From Thioglobus_B sp964566765 (GTDB lineage Bacteria > Pseudomonadota > Gammaproteobacteria > PS1 > Pseudothioglobaceae), in contig CAZMJI010000004.1 of NCBI GenBank assembly GCA_964566765.1, positions 1 to 36,318 on the forward strand: a stretch of 36,318 nucleotides of DNA, given 5' to 3'. A program made the translations under genes and the position numbers. Positions 16,779 through 25,071 of this stretch are shown in pieces; within the stretch, counting starts at the first letter, position 1; each line of letters opens with the position of its first letter. A model generated the notes under the pieces. That model did no database searches. It was given only the letters and a program-made list of their open reading frames with translations, and was not told the DNA's origin.

Positions 16779-18078
16779 GAAACTCATCTTAGGTCTGGGT
16801 AACACTGGCTTATCCTTTGCAACATTCTTGCAACAACAAGCTGTTGATTTTAAGATTGCAGACTCTAGAGACAACCCGCCCAAACTGGGTGATTTTTTAG
16901 CATTAGAGACCGATGTGTCACCGACGCTAGGTGCTTGGCAAGAAACTTTGCTAGACGGTGTTGACGAGGTGCTAATTAGTCCGGGTATTGCACAAAGCGA
17001 ATCGATTGTTGTTTGGGCCAGAGAGCGCAACATTGCCGTGGTCAGTGATATTGAGTTGTTTGCGCGTTATGCCAAAGCGCCTATTGTCGGCATTACCGGC
17101 TCCAACGGCAAGTCAACCGTCACCCAGCTGCTGGGCGAAATGCTGGAGAATTGCGGCAAGCGTGTGGCGGTGGGCGGCAACCTAGGCGAGCCGGCACTAA
17201 ACCTACTCTCTGACGAGGCAGAGTACTACGTCTTAGAGATCTCCAGCTATCAGCTGGACTACACCAATGAGCTAAACCTAGAGAGTGGTGCGGTACTTAA
17301 CATCACCCCAGATCACCTAGATCGTTATCAGAGTTTTGAGCATTATGTGGACAGCAAATTGAGCTTTTATAAGCATTGTCAGCACATGGTGATTAATCTG
17401 GATGAGCCTTTGGTGCCTGCCAAAGCTGATGCCAAGCACTTTGGCATTGACATACCTAAAAATGACAACGATTTTGGCACAGTGACTTGTCATGGTAGTT
17501 GTTACCTACTAAAAGGCGACGACGTACTGATGGGCGTGGATGAAATGCAGCTAATTGGCGAGCACAACGTGGCCAATATGCTCGCCGGCCTAGCACTCGG
17601 TGATCAACTGGGTTTGGAAATGAGCAAAATGATCGAGGTGATTCGCAATTTCAGAGGTTTACATCATCGTCTAGAGTGGGTGCGTAACCGAGAAGGTGTG
17701 CACTACTATAACGATTCCAAAGCCACCAATGCACTCTCGACCATCACTGCCTTAAAAGCACTGATCAAAACCCATGAGAACATTGTACTGATCGCCGGTG
17801 GCCAAGCTAAAAATGAAGATTATGGTGCCTTGTTTAAGTTGATTGATCGTGATGTGGCGGCGGTGATTCTAATCGGTCAGAGTGTGGATGAATTCGAACA
17901 AGGCATTACCCAAGCGCAAACCATTCGTGCTGACAGTATGAGAGAAGCGGTGACACTGGCCTCAGAGATGCTCAATGATGGTGTGGTGCTATTATCACCA
18001 GCGTGTGCCAGCTTTGACATGTATCGTAATTTCGAGCATCGCGGCGATGAGTTTAAGCATTGCGTGGCGACGCTTTAA
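16777..18078 (+). CDS. murD: UDP-N-acetylmuramoyl-L-alanine--D-glutamate ligase
   Basis: The 433-residue cytosolic ATP-dependent ligase adds D-glutamate to UDP-MurNAc-L-Ala in peptidoglycan precursor synthesis. Residues about 1-90 bind UDP. The central ATPase has GITGSNGKST (about residues 105-114) and NITPDHLDRY. The C-terminal domain begins near HHRLEWV and includes YNDSKATNA, with SPACASFDMYRNFEHRG near the end. It stands alone, away from murC and murB at 24-26 kb. No ribosome binding site is visible before ATG 16777. The final 26 bp overlap the convergent miaA. Confidence 0.95.
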   Translation: MKLILGLGNTGLSFATFLQQQAVDFKIADSRDNPPKLGDFLALETDVSPTLGAWQETLLDGVDEVLISPGIAQSESIVVWARERNIAVVSDIELFARYAKAPIVGITGSNGKSTVTQLLGEMLENCGKRVAVGGNLGEPALNLLSDEAEYYVLEISSYQLDYTNELNLESGAVLNITPDHLDRYQSFEHYVDSKLSFYKHCQHMVINLDEPLVPAKADAKHFGIDIPKNDNDFGTVTCHGSCYLLKGDDVLMGVDEMQLIGEHNVANMLAGLALGDQLGLEMSKMIEVIRNFRGLHHRLEWVRNREGVHYYNDSKATNALSTITALKALIKTHENIVLIAGGQAKNEDYGALFKLIDRDVAAVILIGQSVDEFEQGITQAQTIRADSMREAVTLASEMLNDGVVLLSPACASFDMYRNFEHRGDEFKHCVATL

Positions 18079-18988
18079 GATAGTCCAGCGCCTGGGTCAC
18101 ATCTGACTCTGACAAAAATAAAGCCTGTTTCTCCGCCCTTAGCCAAGTGGTTTGACGTTTGCATAATTGTCTGGTGGCGATCACGGCTTTGTCCACCATG
18201 GTGTCATAATCCAGCTGTCCGTCTAGATATTGCCAGGCTTGTCGATAGCCCACTGAGCGGATCGACGGCAGGTCTTCATGCAATTGCGCATTGGTTCTGA
18301 GTTGCTTAACCTCATTCAAAAAACCCACCGCTAGCATTTGCTGAAAACGTTGTTCGATACGCTGGTGTAGGGTAGCGCGCTCGGGCAGTAAAATGATTTT
18401 TTTAATCGGGTAATTCAGCACTTTGTGTTTTCGCCCCTGTAATTCGCTTAGGGTTTGACCACTCAGTTCAAACACCTCTAGCGCACGAATCACCCGTTGT
18501 TGATCATTAGGATGGATGCGCTTGGCGGCAATTGGATCAATGCTTGCCAGCTTCTCGTGTAGTTTATTGGAACCTTCGGCCTTGAGCAGTTGGTTAAATT
18601 TTTCCTTGGACTCAGGTGTGGATTCGGGTAAGTCAGACAGACCATGCTCCAGGGCATTGAAATAAAAAGACGTACCACCAACCAGAATCGGTGTCTGGTC
18701 ATTATCAAAGGCCAGTTCGATTTGCGCCAGTGCATCATTCACAAACTCATGCGCCGAATAAGACTGGTCGGCCCGACAAATATCAATCAGATAATGTGGA
18801 TGTTGTTTAAGGGTGTCGGCATCGGGTTTGGCTGTGCCAATATCCATACCCTGGTAAATCAGTGCTGAATCCACACTGATAAGGCGTGCGTTGATGTGTT
18901 TATCCAATTCAATGGCCAAGTCAGTCTTGCCTGAAGCGGTAGGCCCCATGAGGAAGATAACCGTTTTATTTGACTGTGTTTTGTCCAT
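18053..18988 (-). CDS. miaA: tRNA dimethylallyltransferase
   Basis: The 311-residue enzyme transfers a dimethylallyl group to A37 of tRNAs reading UNN codons. The P-loop is MGPTASGKTDLA (about residues 14-25), followed by ISVDSALIYQGMDIGTAKP, VGGTSFYFNALEHGL, and the tRNA-contacting SVGYRQAWQYL and ATRQLCKRQTTWLR. Its product is the substrate of MiaB, whose gene end lies at the right edge of this window. It is not next to hfq or mutL, as in E. coli. It is divergent from the flavin reductase gene, and its 3' end overlaps murD by 26 bp. Confidence 0.95.
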   Translation of the reverse strand: MDKTQSNKTVIFLMGPTASGKTDLAIELDKHINARLISVDSALIYQGMDIGTAKPDADTLKQHPHYLIDICRADQSYSAHEFVNDALAQIELAFDNDQTPILVGGTSFYFNALEHGLSDLPESTPESKEKFNQLLKAEGSNKLHEKLASIDPIAAKRIHPNDQQRVIRALEVFELSGQTLSELQGRKHKVLNYPIKKIILLPERATLHQRIEQRFQQMLAVGFLNEVKQLRTNAQLHEDLPSIRSVGYRQAWQYLDGQLDYDTMVDKAVIATRQLCKRQTTWLRAEKQALFLSESDVTQALDYLKASPRNA

Positions 18989-19034
18989 TGGAGAGATTAT
19001 AATAGTTGACTTTATTTATTAGGTTTTAGTATTC

Positions 19035-20051
19035 ATGAGCACATACCAAGTAACCAACCAGCTGAGTGGCACCTCTTTTGCCACCGATAGTGATGAGTCT
19101 ATTTTAGACGCTGCCATCAAGCACGGTGTGAATTTTCCTTATGGTTGTAAAAATGGTTTTTGCGGTCAATGTAAGGCGGTGATTGAAACTGGTGAAGTGG
19201 CTTATGACAATGACGAGTTGCCAGCTGGTCTGGATCAAGATGATCACGACCATGGTGTGGCGTTTTTGTGCCAGTGTAAGGCTAAAAGCGATGTGACCTT
19301 GGCGGTTGCTGAGATTGATCCGGCGCTAAGTGCGATTCAAACCAAAACCTTGTCTTGCACGGTCGAGGCGATTAATAAGCTCAACCATGATGTGGCTGAG
19401 GTGATCTTAAAAACTCCAAGCGACAACACCTTGCAATATTTGGCCGGTCAGTATATTGATATTATCTATCCAGAGATTGGTATGCGCGCCTTTTCAATTG
19501 CCAATGCGCCGCATAATTCACAACACTTGGAGCTGCATATTCGCCTGATTGAAGACGGCGAGTTTACGCAGCTGGTGTTTAATGAAATGCAGCCTAAGGC
19601 CAAACTCAATATTGAAGGCCCTAAGGGCAGTTTTTATTTAAGAGATAAGAGCGAGAACACCATCCTACTGGTGGCCGGTGGTACCGGATTTGGTCCGGTC
19701 AAAGCCATGGTTGAACATGCCATCGAGACGCAAATAGATCGAGACATCTTTATTTATTGGGGGGTACGCGATACCCAAGACTTGTATTCAGACTTGCCAC
19801 AACAATGGGCGGATACTCATAAGAACATTCACTTTGTACCAGTGTTATCACAATCAACAGGCCATTGGGACGGCGCCACGGGCTATGTACACGAGCAGGT
19901 ACTGGCCGATTTTGAAACCCTAGTTGATTATGATGTATATGCCTGTGGGCCACCACAGATGGTGAAGTCTGCCGCCAATGAGTTTGTCAAGCTGGGTATG
20001 AATGAGCGCAACTTCTTCTCGGATGCCTTTGAATTTACTGCCAAGGCGTAA
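19035..20051 (+). CDS. 2Fe-2S ferredoxin / FAD-NAD(P)H reductase fusion (CDP-6-deoxyglucoseen reductase-like)
   Basis: The 338-residue protein has three parts. Residues 1-95 are a plant-type 2Fe-2S ferredoxin with ligands C-x4-C-x2-C in GCKNGFCGQC and a later cysteine in FLCQC. Residues about 105-200 bind FAD (MRAFSIANAP is the RxxS motif). Residues about 210-338 bind NAD(P)H (GGTGFGPVKAM, then ACGPPQMV). Such reductases feed electrons from NAD(P)H to an oxygenase or other acceptor. Databases often name this type CDP-6-deoxy-delta-3,4-glucoseen reductase, but no partner gene supports that here, and a general electron-transfer role is as likely. A TATAAT at 18998-19003 precedes it without a good -35. 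Confidence 0.85.
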   Translation: MSTYQVTNQLSGTSFATDSDESILDAAIKHGVNFPYGCKNGFCGQCKAVIETGEVAYDNDELPAGLDQDDHDHGVAFLCQCKAKSDVTLAVAEIDPALSAIQTKTLSCTVEAINKLNHDVAEVILKTPSDNTLQYLAGQYIDIIYPEIGMRAFSIANAPHNSQHLELHIRLIEDGEFTQLVFNEMQPKAKLNIEGPKGSFYLRDKSENTILLVAGGTGFGPVKAMVEHAIETQIDRDIFIYWGVRDTQDLYSDLPQQWADTHKNIHFVPVLSQSTGHWDGATGYVHEQVLADFETLVDYDVYACGPPQMVKSAANEFVKLGMNERNFFSDAFEFTAKA

Positions 20052-20057
20052 TATAAT
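20029..20057 (+). promoter_or_regulatory. bolA-mltD promoter inside the reductase gene end
   Basis: TTGAAT (20029-20034, 4 of 6) and a perfect TATAAT (20052-20057) are separated by exactly 17 bp. The -35 lies in the last codons of the reductase gene. The expected start near 20064 gives about 18 nt of leader to the ATG at 20082. Confidence 0.6.
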
Positions 20058-20081
20058 AGCCAAACTATGAGCGAAGGCAGC

Positions 20082-20381
20082 ATGCAACAACATCTAACAC
20101 AGCAGTTAGAAGTCGCACTCTCTCCCAGTTTCTTGCAAGTGGTTAATGAATCACATCAACACGCAGGACCGGATAGTGAGTCGCACTTTAAACTGGTGGT
20201 GGTTAGTGATACCTTTGATGAAATGCGCTTGATTGACAGACATCGTTTGATCAACAAGTTGTTTGCAGAGGAATTGCAGCACATTCATGCTTTGGCCATG
20301 CATACTTACACCCCAAGCGAGTGGTCAAAGAAAAATGGCGCACCCGATTCTCCTAAATGCGCAGGCGGCTCCAAGGTCTAA
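20082..20381 (+). CDS. bolA: BolA family protein
   Basis: The 99-residue protein matches BolA: LSPSFLQVVNESHQH (early), SHFKLVVVSDTF, DRHRLINKLFAEEL and LHTYTPSEW-like AMHTYTPSEW. BolA proteins pair with monothiol glutaredoxins in Fe-S handling, and in E. coli BolA also affects cell shape. ATG 20082 is preferred over 20067 for three reasons: alignment to the family start (M-x-x-x-L-x-x-x-L), AAGG 4-5 nt upstream, and the promoter whose likely start site is near 20064. The longer form would add five residues. It overlaps mltD by 25 bp. Confidence 0.88.
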   Translation: MQQHLTQQLEVALSPSFLQVVNESHQHAGPDSESHFKLVVVSDTFDEMRLIDRHRLINKLFAEELQHIHALAMHTYTPSEWSKKNGAPDSPKCAGGSKV

Positions 20382-21922
20382 ACCCCGCTTATTGGCTATT
20401 GTTACTCTCACTCAGCTTCTTGAGTGCTTGTGAGAATACTGCCACTTCCAGTACCAAAGCTACGCCAACTGTCCATGTTCAGCCGGCGTCTAAGGTTGAT
20501 GAAAGCAACCTTTGGCACTATATTACCAATCGCTATCGCCTAGAGGGTTATGGCCACAAGCAGTTGGATGGCCATCTGCGTTGGTTTGTTAAAAACCCCG
20601 ATTATCTGACGCGTGTTACCGGCAGGGCGCAGCCCTATTTGCATTGGGTGGTACAAGAAGTTGAGCGTGCTGGACTGCCGATGGAAATTGCCTTATTGCC
20701 GATCGTGGAGTCAGCCTACTACCCATTTTCTTTTTCTCATGGGACGGCCTCAGGTCTGTGGCAGTTTATTCCGTCCACCGGTAAGCTGTACGGCTTAGAT
20801 GAAGATTGGTGGTATGACGAGCGTCGCGACGTGGTGCATTCCACCAAGGCAGCAATTCAGTATTTAAAGAACTTATCCAAGTTGTTTAATGGCGACTACC
20901 TACTGGCGATTGCCGCTTATAACTCAGGCCCAGGCCGGGTACAACGCGCCATTGCCAAAAACAAGCGCCTGGGTAAAAAGCACGATTTTTGGCATCTGGA
21001 TCTACCGCTGGAGACCCGTGGCTACGTGCCTAGACTATTGGCGGTGGCCACCTTGATTAAATACCCTGAGCAATATGGCCAAGTGCTCACGCCGGTTGCC
21101 AATCAGCGCGCTGTTGAACTGGTGAGTGTGGATCAGCAGCTGGACCTGGCCCTGGTGTCGCAGTGGACTGGCCTCTCTATTGAGGATATTTATCGTTTTA
21201 ATCCGGGGCTTAAACGCTGGGCCACACCAGATGTTAAGCATTATGAATTGTTGCTGCCAGTTGCAGTGGTGGGCGATTTTAAAACAGCGCTTGCCAAGAG
21301 TGACCCAAGTACGCGCATCAAATGGGTGCGACATCAGATTAAATCTGGCCAGACGCTGAGTCAAATTGCCAAACAATATAAGACCACAATGGCCAAAATC
21401 AAGGCGGTTAACGAGCTTAATCAAAGCAAGATTCGTGCCGGTGATTATTTGATTGTGCCGGTGGCCAGGCTCGCAGACTCACAGTATTTAATGAGCGAAT
21501 CTGAGCGCAATAAGAAACGCTTAAGCCTAAAGAAAAATGGCAAAAAAGTCATTCACACCATGCAAAAAGGCGACAGCCTTTGGGGCGTTGCTAGGCGCTA
21601 TAACACCACGGTTAAGAACCTGATTAAATGGAACCAGCTCTCTGATGTTAAGGCCATTCCAATTGGTAAGGAGCTGGTGCTTTGGCTGCCAAATACGGCC
21701 AAGCATCAGGATTTAAAAAAGATTGTCGATGCTGTACCGCATATTGACCGACAGGTGACTTATCGCGTTAAAAAGGGCGATAATTTGTCGCGTATTGCAC
21801 GCAAATTTGACACCACAGTGGCTAAAATTGTGAAGCTTAACCGCTTGGATATCAAGCAACCACTGAAAATAGGTCAACGCCTTAAGATCAGTGTTAATGT
21901 ATTAAATGCCGATTTAAAATAA
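20357..21922 (+). CDS. mltD: Membrane-bound lytic murein transglycosylase D (lipoprotein, GH23 + three LysM)
   Basis: The 521-residue enzyme cleaves the glycan strands of peptidoglycan to 1,6-anhydro products. A lipoprotein signal ends at the lipobox LSAC (residues 22-25), which fixes the ATG at 20357 even though it overlaps bolA by 25 bp. The GH23 domain spans about residues 95-230. It contains PIVESAYYPFSFS with the catalytic glutamate, GLWQFIPSTGK and AAYNSGPGRV. LysM domains follow at about 326-370, 398-443 and 468-515 for peptidoglycan binding. An outer-membrane location is likely. The next gene starts directly after its stop codon. Confidence 0.94.
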   Translation: MRRRLQGLNPAYWLLLLSLSFLSACENTATSSTKATPTVHVQPASKVDESNLWHYITNRYRLEGYGHKQLDGHLRWFVKNPDYLTRVTGRAQPYLHWVVQEVERAGLPMEIALLPIVESAYYPFSFSHGTASGLWQFIPSTGKLYGLDEDWWYDERRDVVHSTKAAIQYLKNLSKLFNGDYLLAIAAYNSGPGRVQRAIAKNKRLGKKHDFWHLDLPLETRGYVPRLLAVATLIKYPEQYGQVLTPVANQRAVELVSVDQQLDLALVSQWTGLSIEDIYRFNPGLKRWATPDVKHYELLLPVAVVGDFKTALAKSDPSTRIKWVRHQIKSGQTLSQIAKQYKTTMAKIKAVNELNQSKIRAGDYLIVPVARLADSQYLMSESERNKKRLSLKKNGKKVIHTMQKGDSLWGVARRYNTTVKNLIKWNQLSDVKAIPIGKELVLWLPNTAKHQDLKKIVDAVPHIDRQVTYRVKKGDNLSRIARKFDTTVAKIVKLNRLDIKQPLKIGQRLKISVNVLNADLK

Positions 21923-22606
21923 ATGAACACATTACCGATTAGCAAATTAGCACTGGCCAGTTTTGCCTTTGCCATGACCCATATTAAAAGCATCGCGAAA
22001 CTGTCCCTGGTGCCGCTGGCGCTGGCCGTGCCGTTTTTATCCACCATGCCGCAAATCTTAGCCTTGATGGAAAAGCTCTATGGCGGTGAAGACATTACCA
22101 CCATCGTATTGCCTGATAATATGCACCTTTATTTGGCCTTATTTGTGTACGGCTACACGGTGTTATCGATTGGGGTGTATCGACTGGTGACACAAGGCGC
22201 TGCGCAAAATTTGGGCTGGATGCCACTGATTGGCATCAAGCAATTTTTGCGCTTTTTGGGTTTGAGCATTGTGGTCGGCGCTGCCACCACCTTGCCAGTG
22301 ATGCTGACCGGTATGCCTTTGATTCAGTTGGTTGTGTATTTCTTGATTATTCCCATCACCCTAAACTTTGTAAATATTGCCCTGGATCGACCGTCACAAT
22401 ATAAGTGGGGCTTGTCGTTCCCGGTGCAGTTTAATTTATTTTTCTTGCAAGCGGTTCTACCAGCCTTGGTAGGACTCTTGTTTGCCACTGTATTTGATCT
22501 ACTAGGTCTGCCAAACGTACTGGAGTGGATTGTTAGAGTTTTGGTGTTTTACTGGACGCTGATTAACCTAGCCTTGTGCTATCAACTATTGGTTCAGAAG
22601 TCATAA
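21923..22606 (+). CDS. Uncharacterised multi-pass inner membrane protein
   Basis: I do not recognise this 227-residue protein. It has five or six hydrophobic helices at about residues 28-48, 68-88, 105-130, 132-155, 172-195 and 203-222. The N-terminus is short and cytosolic-looking, and no enzymatic motif is visible. Its ATG follows the mltD TAA with no base between, so it is almost surely translated by coupling with mltD. That suggests an envelope role, but this is inference. It converges on ftsQ with a 13-bp overlap of coding ends. The composition resembles its neighbours. Confidence 0.75.
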   Translation: MNTLPISKLALASFAFAMTHIKSIAKLSLVPLALAVPFLSTMPQILALMEKLYGGEDITTIVLPDNMHLYLALFVYGYTVLSIGVYRLVTQGAAQNLGWMPLIGIKQFLRFLGLSIVVGAATTLPVMLTGMPLIQLVVYFLIIPITLNFVNIALDRPSQYKWGLSFPVQFNLFFLQAVLPALVGLLFATVFDLLGLPNVLEWIVRVLVFYWTLINLALCYQLLVQKS

Positions 22607-23370
22607 TCCACGCTAAAGCCTTTGGGGTAGCGCATGTCAAAGGTGGCAGTTTTCACCTTGGCGGTTCTTTTGGCCAGTTTGGGATAGGCAGCCTTAAAGC
22701 GTTTTAGTCGCTCATCTTGTTGTTGCTGTCCTAGCACAACGGTGGTTTTAGGGTGGACAACCAGGGTATCAACATTGCCTTGAGTCAGTGTTGTTAGCAC
22801 CATCGGTTTGAGCAGTGTTTGATAGTGTTGAAAGTCCAAAAAGGCTTGCATGACGTGCTCGCGCTGACTGCTACTAACAATCAGTGGCTTATCCAACTCG
22901 GGCAATACTTCAGGCATAAACAGCTCGCCATGGGTAGAGATCAGTCCTCGGCATTGACTCAGTGTGGTATCGGCTTGGCAACGAATATTGCGCCAGCGCA
23001 TCTGTACTTCTTGGGTTTTGATATCAATGTGAACACGATCAAAGAAACCACGTTTAACACTGGCCTTGGCCACCCAAGGCAGCTGCTCTAGGGCTTGTTT
23101 AATGTGGTTAAGCTCTAGCGTATAGCTATTGATGCTAAGTGGTTTGACAATCGCCTCAAGCTTAGACTTGGGGTTGAGTACTTCATTGTCAATTGCCCAG
23201 TCGATATCAACCTGGGTTAAGCGATTGATATCCAGGTGATAAAGTTGCCAGGCGGCAGCTGACAGAAAAGCGCTTACGCCCAGCACTTGCAAGACGGGTT
23301 TGATTATCTGCCAAGGCGTTTTTTTGCGTCGGTTTCTGGGGGTTTTGGACAGTCGAAACTTCTTAGGCAT
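22594..23370 (-). CDS. ftsQ: Cell division protein FtsQ
   Basis: The 258-residue bitopic protein bridges early and late divisome parts and binds FtsB and FtsL. A basic cytosolic tail (RLSKTPRNRRKKTPW) precedes one transmembrane helix (about residues 25-44). A POTRA domain follows at about 65-135 (IKQALEQLPWVAKASVKRGF), then the FtsQ beta domain with VVLGQQQQDERLKRF. ATG at 23370 is chosen, overlapping ddl by 8 bp. A TTG at 23397 would add nine residues inside ddl. FtsA and FtsZ, which usually follow, are absent; the operon ends here against the convergent membrane protein. Confidence 0.9.
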   Translation of the reverse strand: MPKKFRLSKTPRNRRKKTPWQIIKPVLQVLGVSAFLSAAAWQLYHLDINRLTQVDIDWAIDNEVLNPKSKLEAIVKPLSINSYTLELNHIKQALEQLPWVAKASVKRGFFDRVHIDIKTQEVQMRWRNIRCQADTTLSQCRGLISTHGELFMPEVLPELDKPLIVSSSQREHVMQAFLDFQHYQTLLKPMVLTTLTQGNVDTLVVHPKTTVVLGQQQQDERLKRFKAAYPKLAKRTAKVKTATFDMRYPKGFSVDYDF

Positions 23371-24241
23371 TGAGAATGTCAAGCACCAATTGTTCAAAGC
23401 TAATACCCGTGGCTTTGGCAGCCATTGGTACCAAGGAGTGTGAGGTCATGCCCGGTACGGTATTGACCTCGAGCAGGTAAGGGTTTTGAGCTTTATCTAG
23501 AATAAAGTCCACACGCCCCCAGCCCTCACAACCTAAAGCTTCAAATGCCTGCAGGGCTAAGGTTTGCAGCTGTTCTTCTAGCGCTGGCGCTAGACCAGCA
23601 GGGCAAAGATAGCGGGTATCGTCTGATAAGTATTTGGATTCAAAGTTGTAAAACTCTGCATCGGTGACAATATGAATGGCAGGCAAGGCTTGAGCATTTA
23701 ACAGACTCACAGTGTATTCGCCACCGTCAATCCATTGTTCAATCAGCACCTGATCGTCATAACCCCAGGCCAACGCCAGTGCTGCGTCTAATTCATCCAC
23801 ATGGTTAACCTTGCTAATGCCGATGCTAGAACCCTCTAAGGTGGGTTTGACTGCCCAAGGCAGGTCAAATTCAACCGCTGGCAATTCTTGACCCTTGCTG
23901 GCTACCACTGACGGTGCCAGCGGTAATTGATGCGTGCGCCAAAGCGCTTTGGTTTGGGCCTTGTCCATGCCAATTTTTGAGGCTTTGGCATTGGAGCCTG
24001 TGTAGGCAATGCCGCGTTTTTCCAACTCGCCCTGGATATAGCCATCTTCACCGCCACGTCCATGTAAGACAATAAAGGCCTTGTCAAATGAGCGCGCCCA
24101 AAGTTGATCCAGATTGTCACCTTGCCAGTCAAATTTAAAACATTCAACACCCGCCTCTTGCAGTGCTTGATAAACCGCCTCACCACTATTGAGCGAGACA
24201 TCGCGCTCGGCTGAATTGCCACCTAGCAATACTGCAATCAT
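23363..24241 (-). CDS. ddl: D-alanine--D-alanine ligase
   Basis: The 292-residue ATP-grasp enzyme makes D-Ala-D-Ala for the peptidoglycan pentapeptide. Motifs are LLGGNSAERDVSLNSG (residues 5-20; the usual GGxSxERExS), FIVLHGRGGEDGYIQG, GSNAKASKIGMDK, the ATP-grasp WAVKPTLEGSSIGI, and the metal-binding LLEVNTVPGMTSHSL near the end. The short length fits DdlB. The start overlaps the murB stop by 4 bp (ATGA) and the end overlaps ftsQ, giving the classic murB-ddl-ftsQ order of the division and cell wall cluster. Confidence 0.95.
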   Translation of the reverse strand: MIAVLLGGNSAERDVSLNSGEAVYQALQEAGVECFKFDWQGDNLDQLWARSFDKAFIVLHGRGGEDGYIQGELEKRGIAYTGSNAKASKIGMDKAQTKALWRTHQLPLAPSVVASKGQELPAVEFDLPWAVKPTLEGSSIGISKVNHVDELDAALALAWGYDDQVLIEQWIDGGEYTVSLLNAQALPAIHIVTDAEFYNFESKYLSDDTRYLCPAGLAPALEEQLQTLALQAFEALGCEGWGRVDFILDKAQNPYLLEVNTVPGMTSHSLVPMAAKATGISFEQLVLDILNA

Positions 24242-25071
24242 AGAATTTGCACCTCGGTTTCTAAGTCAATGTTAGAGTTTGATTTTACGACTTGTTGGAT
24301 GTGTTTAATCAGCTTTTCAATCTCAGTGGCAGAGGCTTGGTTCTGGTTAATAATAAAATTGGCATGCTTGTCTGAGACGCAGGCACCACCCAGGCAGAAT
24401 CCTTTGAGTCCAGCTGCCTCAATCAGTTGAGCAGCATAATGGCCTGGTGGATTTTTAAACACACTGCCGCAGCTAGGCAGCCCCATAGGTTGTGTGTTCT
24501 GACGTTGCTTTAGTAGGGTTTTGACTTGTTGGTTCTCTGGCGCCTTGGAGAAGTCAAAGCTGGCTGAGATAAAAAACTCGTCGGCAAATTTGGGCCGCAC
24601 TTGGCGATAGCCAATAGAAAAATCATCCGCTTGACGCTGGTGCAGCTGCCCTTGATGGTCCATGGTGTGAACTTGCGTCACAAAGTCCCAAATCTCTGAG
24701 CCAAAGCAGCCGGCATTCATGGCTAAGGCGCCACCCACATTGCCCGGAATGGCGGCTAAAAACTCAGCGCCATATTGCCCGCTGTCTTGCACAAAGCGCG
24801 AGAGTTTGGCCAGTGTAACGCCGGCTTGTGCTTGGACGCTGGGTTGTGTGAGTGACAATTGGTTAAGATTGGATAATTTAATCAGTACGCCGTCAAAACC
24901 CTGGTCTCGCAATAAGAAGTTGCTACCCAGACCCAAGAGTGCGATTGGCTGTTGGTTGCTGGCTAAAAAGTCGCTGAGTTGTGCTTGACTCTCGGGTGTG
25001 TATAACCATTTGGCCATACCGCCAGTACGCAGAGAGGTGTGTTTGGATAAAGGGACATTCTCAACTAACAT
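24238..25071 (-). CDS. murB: UDP-N-acetylenolpyruvoylglucosamine reductase
   Basis: The 277-residue FAD enzyme reduces UDP-GlcNAc-enolpyruvate to UDP-MurNAc with NADPH. Motifs are NVPLSKHTSLRTGG near the start, LLGLGSNFLLRDQGF for FAD binding (about residues 44-58), AAIPGNVGGALAMNAG, the catalytic serine in CGSVFKNPPG (about residue 193), and a terminal glutamate in LETEV. Its length and the absence of an extra loop place it with the shorter type II MurB enzymes rather than E. coli type I. The start overlaps murC by 11 bp. Confidence 0.94.
   Translation of the reverse strand: MLVENVPLSKHTSLRTGGMAKWLYTPESQAQLSDFLASNQQPIALLGLGSNFLLRDQGFDGVLIKLSNLNQLSLTQPSVQAQAGVTLAKLSRFVQDSGQYGAEFLAAIPGNVGGALAMNAGCFGSEIWDFVTQVHTMDHQGQLHQRQADDFSIGYRQVRPKFADEFFISASFDFSKAPENQQVKTLLKQRQNTQPMGLPSCGSVFKNPPGHYAAQLIEAAGLKGFCLGGACVSDKHANFIINQNQASATEIEKLIKHIQQVVKSNSNIDLETEVQIL

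Noticed and set aside
16710..17033. A 107-codon minus-strand frame opposite murD
   Set aside because: It lies against the conserved murD N-terminal domain and has a Ser/Lys/Pro-rich, non-protein-like translation.
18970..19011. TTGACT followed by TATAAT as a promoter for the flavin reductase
   Set aside because: The spacer is 22 bp, too long. The TATTATAATA sequence is near-palindromic, so even the direction is unclear.
23371..23397. FtsQ start at TTG 23397
   Set aside because: It would add nine residues within ddl. The ATG at 23370 gives a basic tail typical of FtsQ. The choice is not certain.
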